64,000 bases of DNA from Thermoflexus hugenholtzii JAD2 (GTDB taxonomy: Bacteria; Chloroflexota; Chloroflexia; Chloroflexales; Roseiflexaceae). Where the stretch lies: contig CAMCVW010000003.1 in NCBI GenBank assembly GCA_945881915.1, positions 80,346 through 144,345 of the forward strand, written 5' to 3'. The translations under genes and the position numbers were made by a program. The notes beneath the pieces were generated by a model. That model saw only the letters and a program-made list of their open reading frames with translations, was not told where the DNA came from and did not search any database. Below are positions 1 to 8,406 of the stretch, piece after piece; the stretch's first letter is position 1, and each line of letters opens with the position of its first letter.

Positions 1-300
1 GCTGAAGCCGACGAGGTGGACCGGGCCGATGTCCAGCGTCTCGATGAACGAGATGACATCACGTGCATCGCGCTCATAAAAGTCTGCACCAAAGACCCGA
101 TACGGTGGTGCGCTTGCGCCATAGCCACGCAGGTCGAGCCCATAGACGTGCATGTGTGGGGCGAGGAGTGCCAATTCTGCGCCGAAATGGGAGTGTGCGG
201 TGCCGGTGAATCCATGCAGAAAGACCACCGGTTCTGCGGTTGGTGACCCTAGCTCGACGTACGCGAGGCGGGTGCCGTTTGCACATACAATAGACTGCAT
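1..300 (-). CDS. Alpha/beta hydrolase, 5' part only (runs off the window)
   Basis: The reverse strand reads a clean N-terminal hydrolase half of 100 codons starting at the ATG complementary to 298-300. The oxyanion-hole region LHGFTGTAHSHF lies at about residues 28-39 and DLRGYGAS at about 55-62. The frame leaves the window at HLVGFS, the first part of the nucleophile elbow G-x-S-x-G, so the catalytic Ser is at the very edge. AGGAG lies just upstream of the start. The fold is typical of serine esterases, lipases and haloalkane dehalogenase relatives, and the substrate cannot be read from half a protein. It is divergent from the metallo-hydrolase at 320 with only 19 bp between start codons. 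Confidence 0.85.
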   Translation of the reverse strand, partial: MQSIVCANGTRLAYVELGSPTAEPVVFLHGFTGTAHSHFGAELALLAPHMHVYGLDLRGYGASAPPYRVFGADFYERDARDVISFIETLDIGPVHLVGFS

Positions 301-319
301 CGGTGCTCCTGGAGGGTCT

Positions 320-1045
320 ATGCGACTAGCGATTCTCGATTATGGGTTGTTCGAAGTCTACGCCAACGGGCGGCGCATTGGTATTCCTGGCTATTATATT
401 GAATCCGGCGACCGGCGTATCCTCGTCGATACGGGCTTCCACCGTGATTATCTCGCAGATCCGTTGGGTGTCTGTCTCGCAGACGGACTCGGCGCGTTTG
501 GTCGGCTCATCGAGTATACAGACATGCAGAATCCAACGGCCCAATTGGGACTGCTGGGTGTATCTCCGGGCGACATCACCGATCTCGTCCTCACCCACGG
601 GCATGTGGATCACGTGGGTCGCATCGACGAATTCCCGCAGGCGACGCTGTATGTCTCGGCGCTTGAGCGCGCACGACCGACGCCGATTTATTGGAACGGC
701 CAATCGCGGATCGCATGGCCAGCCAATCAAATGGTTACTGTCGATGCACCTAACGACATCGTACCCGGAGTCTGCCTCCTGCCGACGCCGGGCCACACGA
801 TGGGCCACCTGTCGCTGGTGCTGACGTTGCCCGCATATGGCACTGTTATTTTGGCAGCAGATGCAATATCGCGCCCCGATGAACTCGCCGACGACCGCTA
901 CGCCGATGCCGAGGACCCAAGTGCTGCACGGCAGAGCGCACATATGCTGCGCCAGCGGGCGATACAGAATGCAGCCTGGTTGGTATATGGACACTGCCCA
1001 CAGCAATGGCAGAGCATGCGTCGCGCACCATACTGGTACGACTAG
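320..1045 (+). CDS. MBL-fold metallo-hydrolase, N-acyl-homoserine lactonase-like
   Basis: This 241-residue metallo-beta-lactamase-fold protein has the zinc motif THGHVDHVG with H93, H95, D97 and H98, then TPGHTMGHL supplying the next His, AADAIS supplying the bridging Asp and YGHCPQ near the C-terminus. An ILVDTG strand precedes the motif at about residues 34-39. Size and motif order fit the AttM/AiiA-like lactonase group, which opens homoserine-lactone rings. General MBL hydrolases look similar, so quorum quenching is an inference. The start at 320 has GGAGG at 311-315; an upstream in-frame extension to 152 is rejected because it overlaps the divergent hydrolase and adds non-family residues. 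The stop overlaps the convergent SDR stop by 4 bp. Confidence 0.85.
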   Translation: MRLAILDYGLFEVYANGRRIGIPGYYIESGDRRILVDTGFHRDYLADPLGVCLADGLGAFGRLIEYTDMQNPTAQLGLLGVSPGDITDLVLTHGHVDHVGRIDEFPQATLYVSALERARPTPIYWNGQSRIAWPANQMVTVDAPNDIVPGVCLLPTPGHTMGHLSLVLTLPAYGTVILAADAISRPDELADDRYADAEDPSAARQSAHMLRQRAIQNAAWLVYGHCPQQWQSMRRAPYWYD

Positions 1046-1755
1046 CGTACATCACGACCTTTGTTGAGGATGATGACGTTCCCGCTCGAGACGTCACCGG
1101 CGTCTGACGCCAAAAACGCCACCCAGGCGGCAATCTGCGGGGCTTCGATAGGGGTGCCCATGGGCATCGCCGCGAGGGCTTGGGCGAGGACGTCGGCACT
1201 CACCACATCAAACAAATCGGTACGTGTCATTGCAGGTGCAATCGAATTGACACAGATGCCATCGTTGGCGTGTTTGCGCGCCAGGTGTTTGGTCAGACTG
1301 TCAATGGCTGCTTTGCTGGCGCGGTACGGGGCTGGATCAAACACATCGTAGTTGTACGCGCCGTTGGACGAGATGTTGATGATTTTTTTGATACCTGGCC
1401 GTCCCAACATCTGCGGGATTGCCGCCTGGCAGCAGTAGAACGCCGAATCGTAATTCATCGCCATTTGCTGGTGTAGTTGGTCTGCGGTGGTGTCGAGGAA
1501 CTCTGCCATGATGCAGCCGCCTGCGTTATTGACGAGGATGTCTACCCCACCAGACTGCGCTTCGATTTCCGTAAAGAGGGCTTGGACGGCACCCTGATCA
1601 GTCAGATCGCACTGCTGAGGAATGAGGTGTGCGTGCGTGTACGGCAATGGGCGCAGGTCAACGCCGTGGACGGTGTAGCCAGTGTTGAGGAATTGCTCGG
1701 TAATGGCCCGGCCGATGCCGCGGGCTGCTCCGGTCACGACTGCTATTTTGGTCAT
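1042..1755 (-). CDS. SDR family NAD(P)-dependent oxidoreductase
   Basis: A classical short-chain dehydrogenase of 237 residues. The cofactor-binding TGAARGIG is at residues 8-15, NNAGG at 76-80, the catalytic Ser in NISSNG near 130, and Y144-x3-K148 in YRASK. All catalytic residues are present, so it should be an active Rossmann-fold oxidoreductase of an alcohol or ketone; the substrate is unknown. AGAGGAAG sits in front of the chosen ATG; the longer in-frame opening up to 1821 lacks family similarity. It is convergent with the MBL hydrolase, and the MOSC gene lies about 100 bp upstream on the same strand, which may or may not be a common transcript. Confidence 0.9.
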   Translation of the reverse strand: MTKIAVVTGAARGIGRAITEQFLNTGYTVHGVDLRPLPYTHAHLIPQQCDLTDQGAVQALFTEIEAQSGGVDILVNNAGGCIMAEFLDTTADQLHQQMAMNYDSAFYCCQAAIPQMLGRPGIKKIINISSNGAYNYDVFDPAPYRASKAAIDSLTKHLARKHANDGICVNSIAPAMTRTDLFDVVSADVLAQALAAMPMGTPIEAPQIAAWVAFLASDAGDVSSGNVIILNKGRDVR

Positions 1756-1857
1756 ACAACTTCCTCTGGTGTGTGACTGATTACATCCACACAAATCTGA
1801 CGTAATGGGCGATGGACGCACATTCCGTCTGAGCGAGCACCCCGGTGTGCAGGTATT

Positions 1858-2661
1858 TTACTCGTTGGTTGCGGTCACCGTGACAGCATCCCCGACCTGT
1901 ATCATCCCAATTGTTCGGTGTACCAGATTTTGGCCGAAGATGACTCCATGACCTATGTGGCGGTACGAGGCTAATGTTTTCAGTGGCTCGGCGTGACGAT
2001 GACCCGTCTGCTGGTCAGTCGTCGTCATAACACACCGGGCGCATTTTTTGACAGCAGTCATCGATACAGCACCAACCTGTACATCGCGCCATGTATCTTC
2101 TGCCCATGCAACAGGCGCGCCCTGCACAACGATGTTTGGGCGGAAACGTGACATGGGGACTGCTTCGCTGGTGCGCGTATTGAGTTCGGCAAGCGATTCT
2201 TCGGTGACGATGAGGCTTGCATAGCCGTCAGCAAAGCTTACTGCATCGTTCGGGGCAACTGCATAGGTTTGGTCTACGAATCGCCGCACCTGTGGCGCAA
2301 ACCCGACGAGCCGGCACGGCCGTCCGAGTGCGTCTGAGAACCATTCTGCGACGTTGTCGCCCTGATCAACGACTTCGACCTGGTCTTTCCAGATTTGGAC
2401 GGTGAAGCGTGGGCCGTGTGACTGTGGCTCCCATGTGATCGCACCATTGGATTCGGAGCGAACGGACCAACCTGAGGCTACCTGTGCGACCTCAATGGTT
2501 GCCATTGAAGGTTCGTCACGCTGCGTCAAAAAAACATTGTCGGGGCCGACGACCATATACCGCCGGTCATGTTCTAGACCGATGTCGTGCACGTGGGCAG
2601 TTGACACACTGACTCCTCGGCAACTCTTGATAGGGTAGACAAATAACGCTGAGATGTGCAT
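1858..2661 (-). CDS. MOSC domain protein (mARC/YcbX-like molybdenum-cofactor enzyme)
   Basis: A 267-residue protein with an N-terminal MOSC beta-barrel (ALFVYPIKSCRGVSV, residues 5-19) and a C-terminal MOSC domain carrying KKCARCVMTTTDQQTG, where Cys207 aligns with the molybdenum-ligating Cys of mammalian mARC and bacterial YcbX. Members of this family reduce N-hydroxylated bases and other N-oxygenated compounds using molybdenum cofactor, usually with an electron-donor partner. The ending EPLKTLASYR is also typical. GAAAGG precedes the ATG. The stretch upstream of residue 1 reads poorly and is not included. No partner ferredoxin or cytochrome b5 is adjacent. Confidence 0.88.
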   Translation of the reverse strand: MHISALFVYPIKSCRGVSVSTAHVHDIGLEHDRRYMVVGPDNVFLTQRDEPSMATIEVAQVASGWSVRSESNGAITWEPQSHGPRFTVQIWKDQVEVVDQGDNVAEWFSDALGRPCRLVGFAPQVRRFVDQTYAVAPNDAVSFADGYASLIVTEESLAELNTRTSEAVPMSRFRPNIVVQGAPVAWAEDTWRDVQVGAVSMTAVKKCARCVMTTTDQQTGHRHAEPLKTLASYRHIGHGVIFGQNLVHRTIGMIQVGDAVTVTATNE

Positions 2662-2814
2662 GTGGTTTACCTTTCGTGAAATTGAAGAGACAGCGTTCAC
2701 GCGATGTAATACGCAACAAAAACCGTTGAATGCCAGAATAACGAGACACCTGCTTCGTACCGGCACGTAATTCTCGCCACAGACATGCAATGTCGGTCAT
2801 TGTTGGACGAAGTA

Positions 2815-3471
2815 TCACGTACGTGCAGAGGATTGTTGGCCTACAGTGATGACTTGTCCACTATGGACATCGAGTATTCCTGTTGTAAGTGCCTGTATCC
2901 ATGCAAGTATCGCTTGTGTATCTTTTGGCGTACCATGAGGGTCGCTTGTGTGCTGCACCAACGAAGTAATTATGGTCCCGGGTTGGGCCTGCGCATGTGT
3001 GAGAAATTCGGTGTATGTGGCGATGAGCGAGCATGTGTTTCGGTGCCACGCCGCATCATTTGGAGGAACTGCAGCGTTACTGATGAGCCAGATATTCATC
3101 AGCCGAGCGGGTCTCGCTCGATCAGACAAAAACCCCATACCGATCGAACAGCAGAGCGCTACGTCACCGAGGTGCGTCGCAAAATGTGAGTGTACCTGCT
3201 CGCGGCGGGTGACGGGGAGTGTGGCTGCAGAATTGACGCATGCAATATTGATGAGTATATCAATCCCCCCGAGCGACGTGTGGGCGGAAGTATATGCGTC
3301 TCGCAGAGAATCATAGTCACTATGCGTGCTGATTGTTGGATACGCCCGCAGGTGATCTTTAGTGCCTACGGTTTCAATCAGTGCTATTGGTGTTCCATGG
3401 TCGTGGATTGCGGTAGCGAGCAAACTCCCCATCCCGCCCGTGGCATCGCTGAGCACGACACGATTATTCAT
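2815..3471 (-). CDS. Degenerate SDR-like protein coupled to ada
   Basis: A 218-residue Rossmann-type protein that retains SDR layout: a glycine loop (SDATGGMG), the region DILINIAC in place of the usual NNAG, and a following helix pattern. The catalytic YxxxK is missing; the equivalent segment reads WHRNTCSLIATY, without Tyr-x3-Lys. It is therefore probably not a normal dehydrogenase and may bind a nucleotide or act as a regulator or chaperone; this is inference. Its start has GGAGG and overlaps the ada stop codon by 4 bp, so it is translated after Ada from the same message. Confidence 0.75.
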   Translation of the reverse strand: MNNRVVLSDATGGMGSLLATAIHDHGTPIALIETVGTKDHLRAYPTISTHSDYDSLRDAYTSAHTSLGGIDILINIACVNSAATLPVTRREQVHSHFATHLGDVALCCSIGMGFLSDRARPARLMNIWLISNAAVPPNDAAWHRNTCSLIATYTEFLTHAQAQPGTIITSLVQHTSDPHGTPKDTQAILAWIQALTTGILDVHSGQVITVGQQSSART

Positions 3472-4517
3472 CCGTTTGCCTCCGGTGTATGGGAGCGTTC
3501 GTGTGCGAGGAGTGCTTGTTTGCGCGCAGAGCCCCAGCGATACCCGTCGCGTCGCGTGTCGGTGTGGACGACCCGATGGCACGGGATGATGATGGCGACG
3601 GGATTCTGGGCGCAGGCTTGCGCCACTGCACGGACTGCAGTCGGTTGTCCGATGTCGCGGGCCACCTCTGCGTAACTCCGTGTTTCGCCGGCTGGGATAC
3701 GACGCAGCGCATCCCAGACCCGCTGCTGGAAGGCAGTCGCGCGGATGTCAATGCGAATTTCGCGATTTGTGGGGTGACTATACGCAAGTGCACGGACTGC
3801 ATCAATTGCTGTCTCCATCGTCGTCGGAGCGTGCTGTAGGACCGCCTGAGGGAACTGTGCGGACAGCTCAGCAGTGACTGCTTGCGGGGTGTCAGCCAAT
3901 ACCACTGCACACACACCATGGGCAGTTTGTGCAATACCGATGACACCAAAGTCTGTCTCACAGTAATCAAAATCGAGGGTCATCCCTGCGCCGCCGCTCC
4001 GGACATCGCGGAGTGCCATGCCAAATGGCTGTGCATAATAGGCGGTACCCACCGACGTGTACCCCGCGTCCATGATGGCACGGGTGATCGAGGTCGGTTC
4101 GCTACGGAGCAACCCGGCCAGACGCTCGGTCTGCCGCGCTACTGCGTACTGCCGTGGGGTAATCCCGGTTTGTTGTTTAAATATTCTGTTGACATAAAAA
4201 GAAGAGTACTGTACTGCTGTAGCAATCGCACCGAGTGTCGGAGTTTGGGCCTGTGCGTCGATGTAGGCACAGACTGCATGAACGAGTGCTGTTTCGGGCA
4301 GGATATTGTCAGGGTGGCAGCGCAAGCATGCGCGCAGGCCTGCTTCGCGCGCTGCAACGATCGTTGGGTAGAATGCGACGTTTTTGCGGAGCGGTCGCGC
4401 ACTACACGAGGGGCGGCAGTAGATTCTTGTGGTACGGACGCCGACGAAAAATACTCCATCGTAGCTCGCATCACGGCGCTGGAGGATTTCCCAGCAGGTA
4501 TCGAAATCAGTATGCAT
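3468..4517 (-). CDS. ada: Bifunctional DNA repair methyltransferase / transcriptional regulator Ada
   Basis: A 349-residue three-part Ada. The N-terminal zinc domain has C34, C38, C64 and C67 (YCRPSCSARP, LRACLRC), with C34 expected to accept methyl groups from phosphotriesters. An AraC-type helix-turn-helix follows (TPRQYAVARQTERL). The C-terminal O6-methylguanine transferase has the acceptor motif IPCHRVV with Cys313. On damage, methylated Ada normally activates its own operon. AAGGAG precedes the ATG. It sits first in an operon with the SDR-like gene and is divergent from the deacetylase at 4607, so the 89-bp gap should hold an Ada box and both promoters; I did not find a convincing consensus by eye. 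Confidence 0.95.
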   Translation of the reverse strand: MHTDFDTCWEILQRRDASYDGVFFVGVRTTRIYCRPSCSARPLRKNVAFYPTIVAAREAGLRACLRCHPDNILPETALVHAVCAYIDAQAQTPTLGAIATAVQYSSFYVNRIFKQQTGITPRQYAVARQTERLAGLLRSEPTSITRAIMDAGYTSVGTAYYAQPFGMALRDVRSGGAGMTLDFDYCETDFGVIGIAQTAHGVCAVVLADTPQAVTAELSAQFPQAVLQHAPTTMETAIDAVRALAYSHPTNREIRIDIRATAFQQRVWDALRRIPAGETRSYAEVARDIGQPTAVRAVAQACAQNPVAIIIPCHRVVHTDTRRDGYRWGSARKQALLAHERSHTPEANG

Positions 4518-4606
4518 CAGTGATTCTCCTTGCAGTATGATAATCCTACTCGCACCGGAGCGAGGAGTCGTGCGAATTCTTGCACTCTGCATCGGGAGCA
4601 CACACT

Positions 4607-5428
4607 ATGACGAGTACGGTTTGTCTGACCTTTGATTTCGATGCGATGTCCGTCTGGTTCGGCTATCCGCATACCACCCCCGCGATGTTGTCGCGCGGTG
4701 AATACGGTGCAACGGTCGGTGTACCTCGTATCCTCGAATTGCTGCGCCGCAAAAAAATTACGTCAACATTTTTCGTCCCCGGCCATACCATTGATTCATT
4801 CCCGGCTGTCGTCGACACCATTCTGGCTGATGGGCACGAGGTGGCACACCATTCCTATGCACACGTAGACCCCAGTGAACAGACCCCGGATCAAGAACGC
4901 GCTGATATGGAGCGTGCCTTTGCCACCCTCAGGCGTATCGGAGTCGAACCACAAGGGTTTCGTTCCCCATCTGCAGACTTTTCGCAAGTGACGTTGTCAC
5001 TGCTCGAAGAATATGGATTCCGCTACGATTCGAGTCTGATGGCAGATGACTTCCGTGCATACCACCCACGCATCGGCGATTCGGTGTCGCGAGACACCCC
5101 GTTGGTTCGGGGCAAGGAAGCAGCGTTATGGGAGATTCCATTCTGCTTCGAATTCGATGACTGGGTGCATTTTCAGTTTAATTTTAGCCCCTATCGCAAC
5201 GGTACATCAGCACCGAGTAAAGTGCTCGAAATATGGAACAAAGACTTTGCGTATATGCATCGCACCACATCCAACGGCATTTTGACGGTAGCTATGCATC
5301 CGCAGGTGATTGGACGAGGTCATCGTATCGATATGCTCGAAGAGTTTATCGATACGTGTGCAAGCCATGGTGATGTACAGTTTCGCCGCATGGTTGATGT
5401 GGTTGATCAACTCGATGCGGCGAAATAA
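4607..5428 (+). CDS. Polysaccharide deacetylase family protein (NodB homology)
   Basis: A 273-residue carbohydrate-esterase-4-fold protein. TFDFDA (D10, D12) and HSYAH (H82, H86) form the metal-binding triad, followed by the RSPSADFS and GFRYDSS segments typical of the subgroup related to PuuE allantoinase and peptidoglycan deacetylases. There is no signal peptide or transmembrane segment, so it is predicted to be cytoplasmic. This favours a small amide substrate over peptidoglycan, which is an inference. GGGAG at 4594-4598 fixes the start. It stands alone on the plus strand, and the next gene is convergent with an 18-bp gap. Confidence 0.88.
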   Translation: MTSTVCLTFDFDAMSVWFGYPHTTPAMLSRGEYGATVGVPRILELLRRKKITSTFFVPGHTIDSFPAVVDTILADGHEVAHHSYAHVDPSEQTPDQERADMERAFATLRRIGVEPQGFRSPSADFSQVTLSLLEEYGFRYDSSLMADDFRAYHPRIGDSVSRDTPLVRGKEAALWEIPFCFEFDDWVHFQFNFSPYRNGTSAPSKVLEIWNKDFAYMHRTTSNGILTVAMHPQVIGRGHRIDMLEEFIDTCASHGDVQFRRMVDVVDQLDAAK

Positions 5429-5446
5429 GCTATCCCCACGATGCAA

Positions 5447-6586
5447 TTAGTAAGACTGAACGACTTTCTCGACTGCCGTAGCAACCTCTGCCCAGAGTTG
5501 CTGCGGCATGTGATTCCAGAGTGGAAGTCGCAGCAATCTGCTGCTGAGTGAGTCGGTCACCTCCATAGATCCGTGTGTCCGCGTATAGCGCAGCCCACCG
5601 GGTGAACTATGGAGTGGGACATAATGAAAGATTGCGCTGATATTCAGCTTTTTTAGCTCTTCCATGGCCTGATCACGGAGTTCATGCGTGGGCAGAATGA
5701 GATAGTACAGGTGTGCATTGTGACCGCACTCTGCAGGGATGACCGGACGCCGCAATAATTCACTTGTTTCGAGCGATTGGAATGCATTATGATAAAAATC
5801 CCACACGTCTAGGCGGCTCTGGGTAATCGTCGAGCCGTGCTCCAGTTGTGCCCACAAAAATGCAGCAATCAATTCGCTCGGCAAAAACGACGAGCCGACG
5901 TGCTGCCAGGTATATTTGTCTACTTCGCCGCGAAAAAATTTGCTTCGGTCGGTCCCTTTTTCCCAGATGATTTCGGCCAGGTCACTGTATTGTGGGTCGT
6001 TCACAAAGAGTGCGCCACCTTCACCCGAAATGACATTTTTCGTTTCGTGGAAGCTCATTGCCGCGAATGCGCCAATGCTTCCTAACGCACGTCCTTTGTA
6101 GGTCGACATAAAACCTTGCGCAGCATCTTCGACGACGAGCAGGTTATGCCGCTGGGCAATCGCCATAATGGTATCCATCTCGCATGCGACACCAGCATAA
6201 TGAACGACGCTGATTGCCTTCGTTCGCGGGGTAATTGCAGCCTCGATCAAGTGTTCATTGATGTTCATGGTGTCCGGGCGTATGTCAACAAACACCGGGA
6301 TAGCATGCCGGAGTACTACCGCATTTGCTGTCGAGACAAATGTGTAGGAAGGCATGATGACTTCGTCACCAGGTTGCAAATCACACAGAATACTGGCCAT
6401 TTCGAGTGCAGAGGTGCAAGAATGTGAGAGCAAAACCTTGTGGGCTGTTGTTTGTTTCTGCAGCCATGCGTGGCAGAGCTTAGTGTATTTACCATTCCCT
6501 GACAGCTTCCCTAATGAATATGCGTCAGCTATATATTCGAGCTCTTTACCCGTCATGTAAGGCTGATTAAACGTAACACGATTCAT
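5447..6586 (-). CDS. DegT/DnrJ/EryC1 aminotransferase, WecE-like (dTDP-4-keto-6-deoxyhexose transaminase)
   Basis: A 379-residue fold-type I PLP enzyme. The PLP-binding Asp is in VVEDAAQGF (D154) and the Schiff-base lysine in SFHETKN (K183), with the characteristic GEGGAL after it. Length and the N-terminus (FNQPYMTGKELEYI) match the RffA/WecE group, which make dTDP-4-amino-4,6-dideoxygalactose for surface glycans. GGGGAAGG precedes the start. It is the last gene of a minus-strand operon, 34 bp after a GNAT, and WecE-type aminotransferases are often paired with a sugar N-acetyltransferase, so the two could act in sequence. No sugar nucleotidyltransferase is nearby. Confidence 0.9.
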   Translation of the reverse strand: MNRVTFNQPYMTGKELEYIADAYSLGKLSGNGKYTKLCHAWLQKQTTAHKVLLSHSCTSALEMASILCDLQPGDEVIMPSYTFVSTANAVVLRHAIPVFVDIRPDTMNINEHLIEAAITPRTKAISVVHYAGVACEMDTIMAIAQRHNLLVVEDAAQGFMSTYKGRALGSIGAFAAMSFHETKNVISGEGGALFVNDPQYSDLAEIIWEKGTDRSKFFRGEVDKYTWQHVGSSFLPSELIAAFLWAQLEHGSTITQSRLDVWDFYHNAFQSLETSELLRRPVIPAECGHNAHLYYLILPTHELRDQAMEELKKLNISAIFHYVPLHSSPGGLRYTRTHGSMEVTDSLSSRLLRLPLWNHMPQQLWAEVATAVEKVVQSY

Positions 6587-6620
6587 AGAGTACCTTCCCC
6601 TACCGATTTTGCGGTTATGG

Positions 6621-7223
6621 TTAATTACGCAAGAGATCAGATTTTTGCGCACGCTGTATTTGAGTCCAATCGGAGTCAATCATAGCAAACCACGCTGTGT
6701 CGCGGTTCTGGTTTTTCACGATGAGGTGTTGTCGAAACAACCCTTCGAAGCGAAAGCCGAATCGTGCTGCCGCCGATTTACTTCGTATGTTGCGGTTATC
6801 GCACTTCCACTCCACCCGGCGATACCCTAGCGTATCAAAAAGATAGTACAACAGCAGGTGTGTTGCTTCTGAGGTGCATGCAGAGCGTTGTATATCAACA
6901 TCGTACCAAATATGCCCCAGTTCTGCTCGGCCAGACTGCGCAACGATACTCATGATACTGGTCATCCCGACAGCTCGCCCGGTGGCATTCTCAAAAACGG
7001 TGTGAAACAGCGGGTCTCGGCTGGCTTGCTGCTGGATCAACCACTGATAGAAGCTATCTACGTTGAGGAACGGCCCGTATGGTAAATATTGCCATGTGTA
7101 GAGGTGGGTGCTTGAGGCATGGCCCGCAGCATACAGATGTTCCACATCACGTTCTGCATCGAGCGGTCGTATGGTGACATATGTACCGGTATGGGTGTGG
7201 AGTTCTGGTATGTCCCATGGCAT
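6621..7223 (-). CDS. GNAT N-acetyltransferase, RimJ/RimL type
   Basis: A 200-residue acetyltransferase with the RimJ/RimL pattern: VTIRPLDAERDVEHLY at the N-terminus, the acetyl-CoA region around GHIWYDVDIQRSACTSEA, and the terminal VEWKCDNRNIRSKSAA motif shared by ribosomal-protein N-acetyltransferases and small-molecule relatives. The usual Q/R-x-x-G-x-G/A is partly degenerate (QRSACTSEA). AAGGAG precedes the ATG, which lies 4 bp after the M20 peptidase stop. It may acetylate an amino group on an amino acid, peptide or amino-sugar; the operon context does not decide between them. Confidence 0.85.
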   Translation of the reverse strand: MPWDIPELHTHTGTYVTIRPLDAERDVEHLYAAGHASSTHLYTWQYLPYGPFLNVDSFYQWLIQQQASRDPLFHTVFENATGRAVGMTSIMSIVAQSGRAELGHIWYDVDIQRSACTSEATHLLLYYLFDTLGYRRVEWKCDNRNIRSKSAAARFGFRFEGLFRQHLIVKNQNRDTAWFAMIDSDWTQIQRAQKSDLLRN

Positions 7224-7227
7224 AGAC

Positions 7228-8406
7228 TCACTCCTTGCGGTATGGATTTGTGAGTAGCGAAACCATCCCGCGAACCATTGCACGTGCGGTCGGCAGCAGA
7301 GAATCAACTTCGAGCCATTCGTTTGCTTCACACGTGTTGCCGCCTTGAGGACCACAGATCACGGTCGGGATGCCGCCATGAAAAGCAATGTGACTCGTGT
7401 CAGCGACACTCCGACCGAGCACAAGGGTTATTTCTTGGTTGTATTCCTGCTGTAACGCACCACGCATCGCAGTCACGAGAGATGATGTCGGCGGCACGAT
7501 GAATGGCCCTGGAGCGGGCGTTGGTCGCTCATCGACGGTGAGTTCCCACTGGCTGTGACGAACTACTGATTTGAGAATTGTTTCAATTTGGAATTGTGCT
7601 CCGGCCAGCGATTCGCCTGGCAAAATGTGCCTATCGATCCACACGTCCGCAACCTCGGGAACGAGAATCATAGTCCCGCCACTTTGAATACCGATGACAT
7701 TGCATGTCCCAGCGAGTCCAAATTGGTCGCTCCAGCCAAGGTCGATCGCCCCAGGCTCTTCGACCGCAGCAACAAAGCGGGCAGCATCTGCAGCGGCATT
7801 GATACCTCCACCAAACGCAGCATGAACGGTTTTGCCCAAAAACCGAACATGAAAGACATGTCTGCCACGTTGCCCGATGGTCAATGTGCCTACATTGGCT
7901 GGTTCAGGGACGAGCGCAGCAACACAGCCATTCAGTAGACCACTTTTCAGCATGACGTGTGCTCCACGAGACCAGTTTTCTTCGTCGCTCGTTGCGCTGA
8001 TAATGATGCGACCTGGAAGTGTGACGGCACTGTGAACGAGTGCTTCTGCAATGGCAAGCACACACGCTGCTCCACCCTTCATATCGTGTGCGCCGAGGCC
8101 GTACATTCGGTTGCCAGCAATCGTTGGCACGAACGGATCTGTATCCCAACCTGCAAACACGGCAAAGGTATCGAGGTGAAAATTCAACATGACCGCTCGG
8201 TCACCACTCCCGATGCTTGCCACAATGGTATCGCCTGATTCGGGAACGTTCAGGCGAGAAACAGCAAACCCGAGTTTTTCGAGGAAATCAGCGGTGTAGT
8301 TGCTCATTGCCTGTTCGTGATTCGTCACTGATGGTACTGCTACGATCTGCGCAGCAATTTCAGTCAGCCGTTCCTGCGTGAGTGCAGCCAATATTTGTTC
8401 ATGCAT
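7228..8406 (-). CDS. M20 family metallopeptidase (ArgE/DapE/ACY1 type)
   Basis: A 392-residue dinuclear zinc amidohydrolase. NFHLDTF gives H77 and D79, GLGAHDMKGG gives the bridging D108, and ATSDEENWS gives the general base and ligand Glu (E142/E143). A dimerisation domain follows with FLGKTVHAAF. The family removes acyl groups from amino acids or cleaves dipeptides. AAGGAGGG stands before the start. The first 8 nt overlap the amidase stop (ATGCATGA), implying coupling. Together with the upstream amidase and RhtA-like exporter, it suggests breakdown of an acylated amino acid or amide with export of the product; this is inference. Confidence 0.9.
   Translation of the reverse strand: MHEQILAALTQERLTEIAAQIVAVPSVTNHEQAMSNYTADFLEKLGFAVSRLNVPESGDTIVASIGSGDRAVMLNFHLDTFAVFAGWDTDPFVPTIAGNRMYGLGAHDMKGGAACVLAIAEALVHSAVTLPGRIIISATSDEENWSRGAHVMLKSGLLNGCVAALVPEPANVGTLTIGQRGRHVFHVRFLGKTVHAAFGGGINAAADAARFVAAVEEPGAIDLGWSDQFGLAGTCNVIGIQSGGTMILVPEVADVWIDRHILPGESLAGAQFQIETILKSVVRHSQWELTVDERPTPAPGPFIVPPTSSLVTAMRGALQQEYNQEITLVLGRSVADTSHIAFHGGIPTVICGPQGGNTCEANEWLEVDSLLPTARAMVRGMVSLLTNPYRKE

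Noticed and set aside
326..1006. 226-codon open frame on the minus strand
   Set aside because: Antisense to the MBL hydrolase, which carries all zinc ligands.
3882..4523. 213-codon plus-strand frame
   Set aside because: It covers the ada gene on the opposite strand and has a Cys-rich, unnatural composition.
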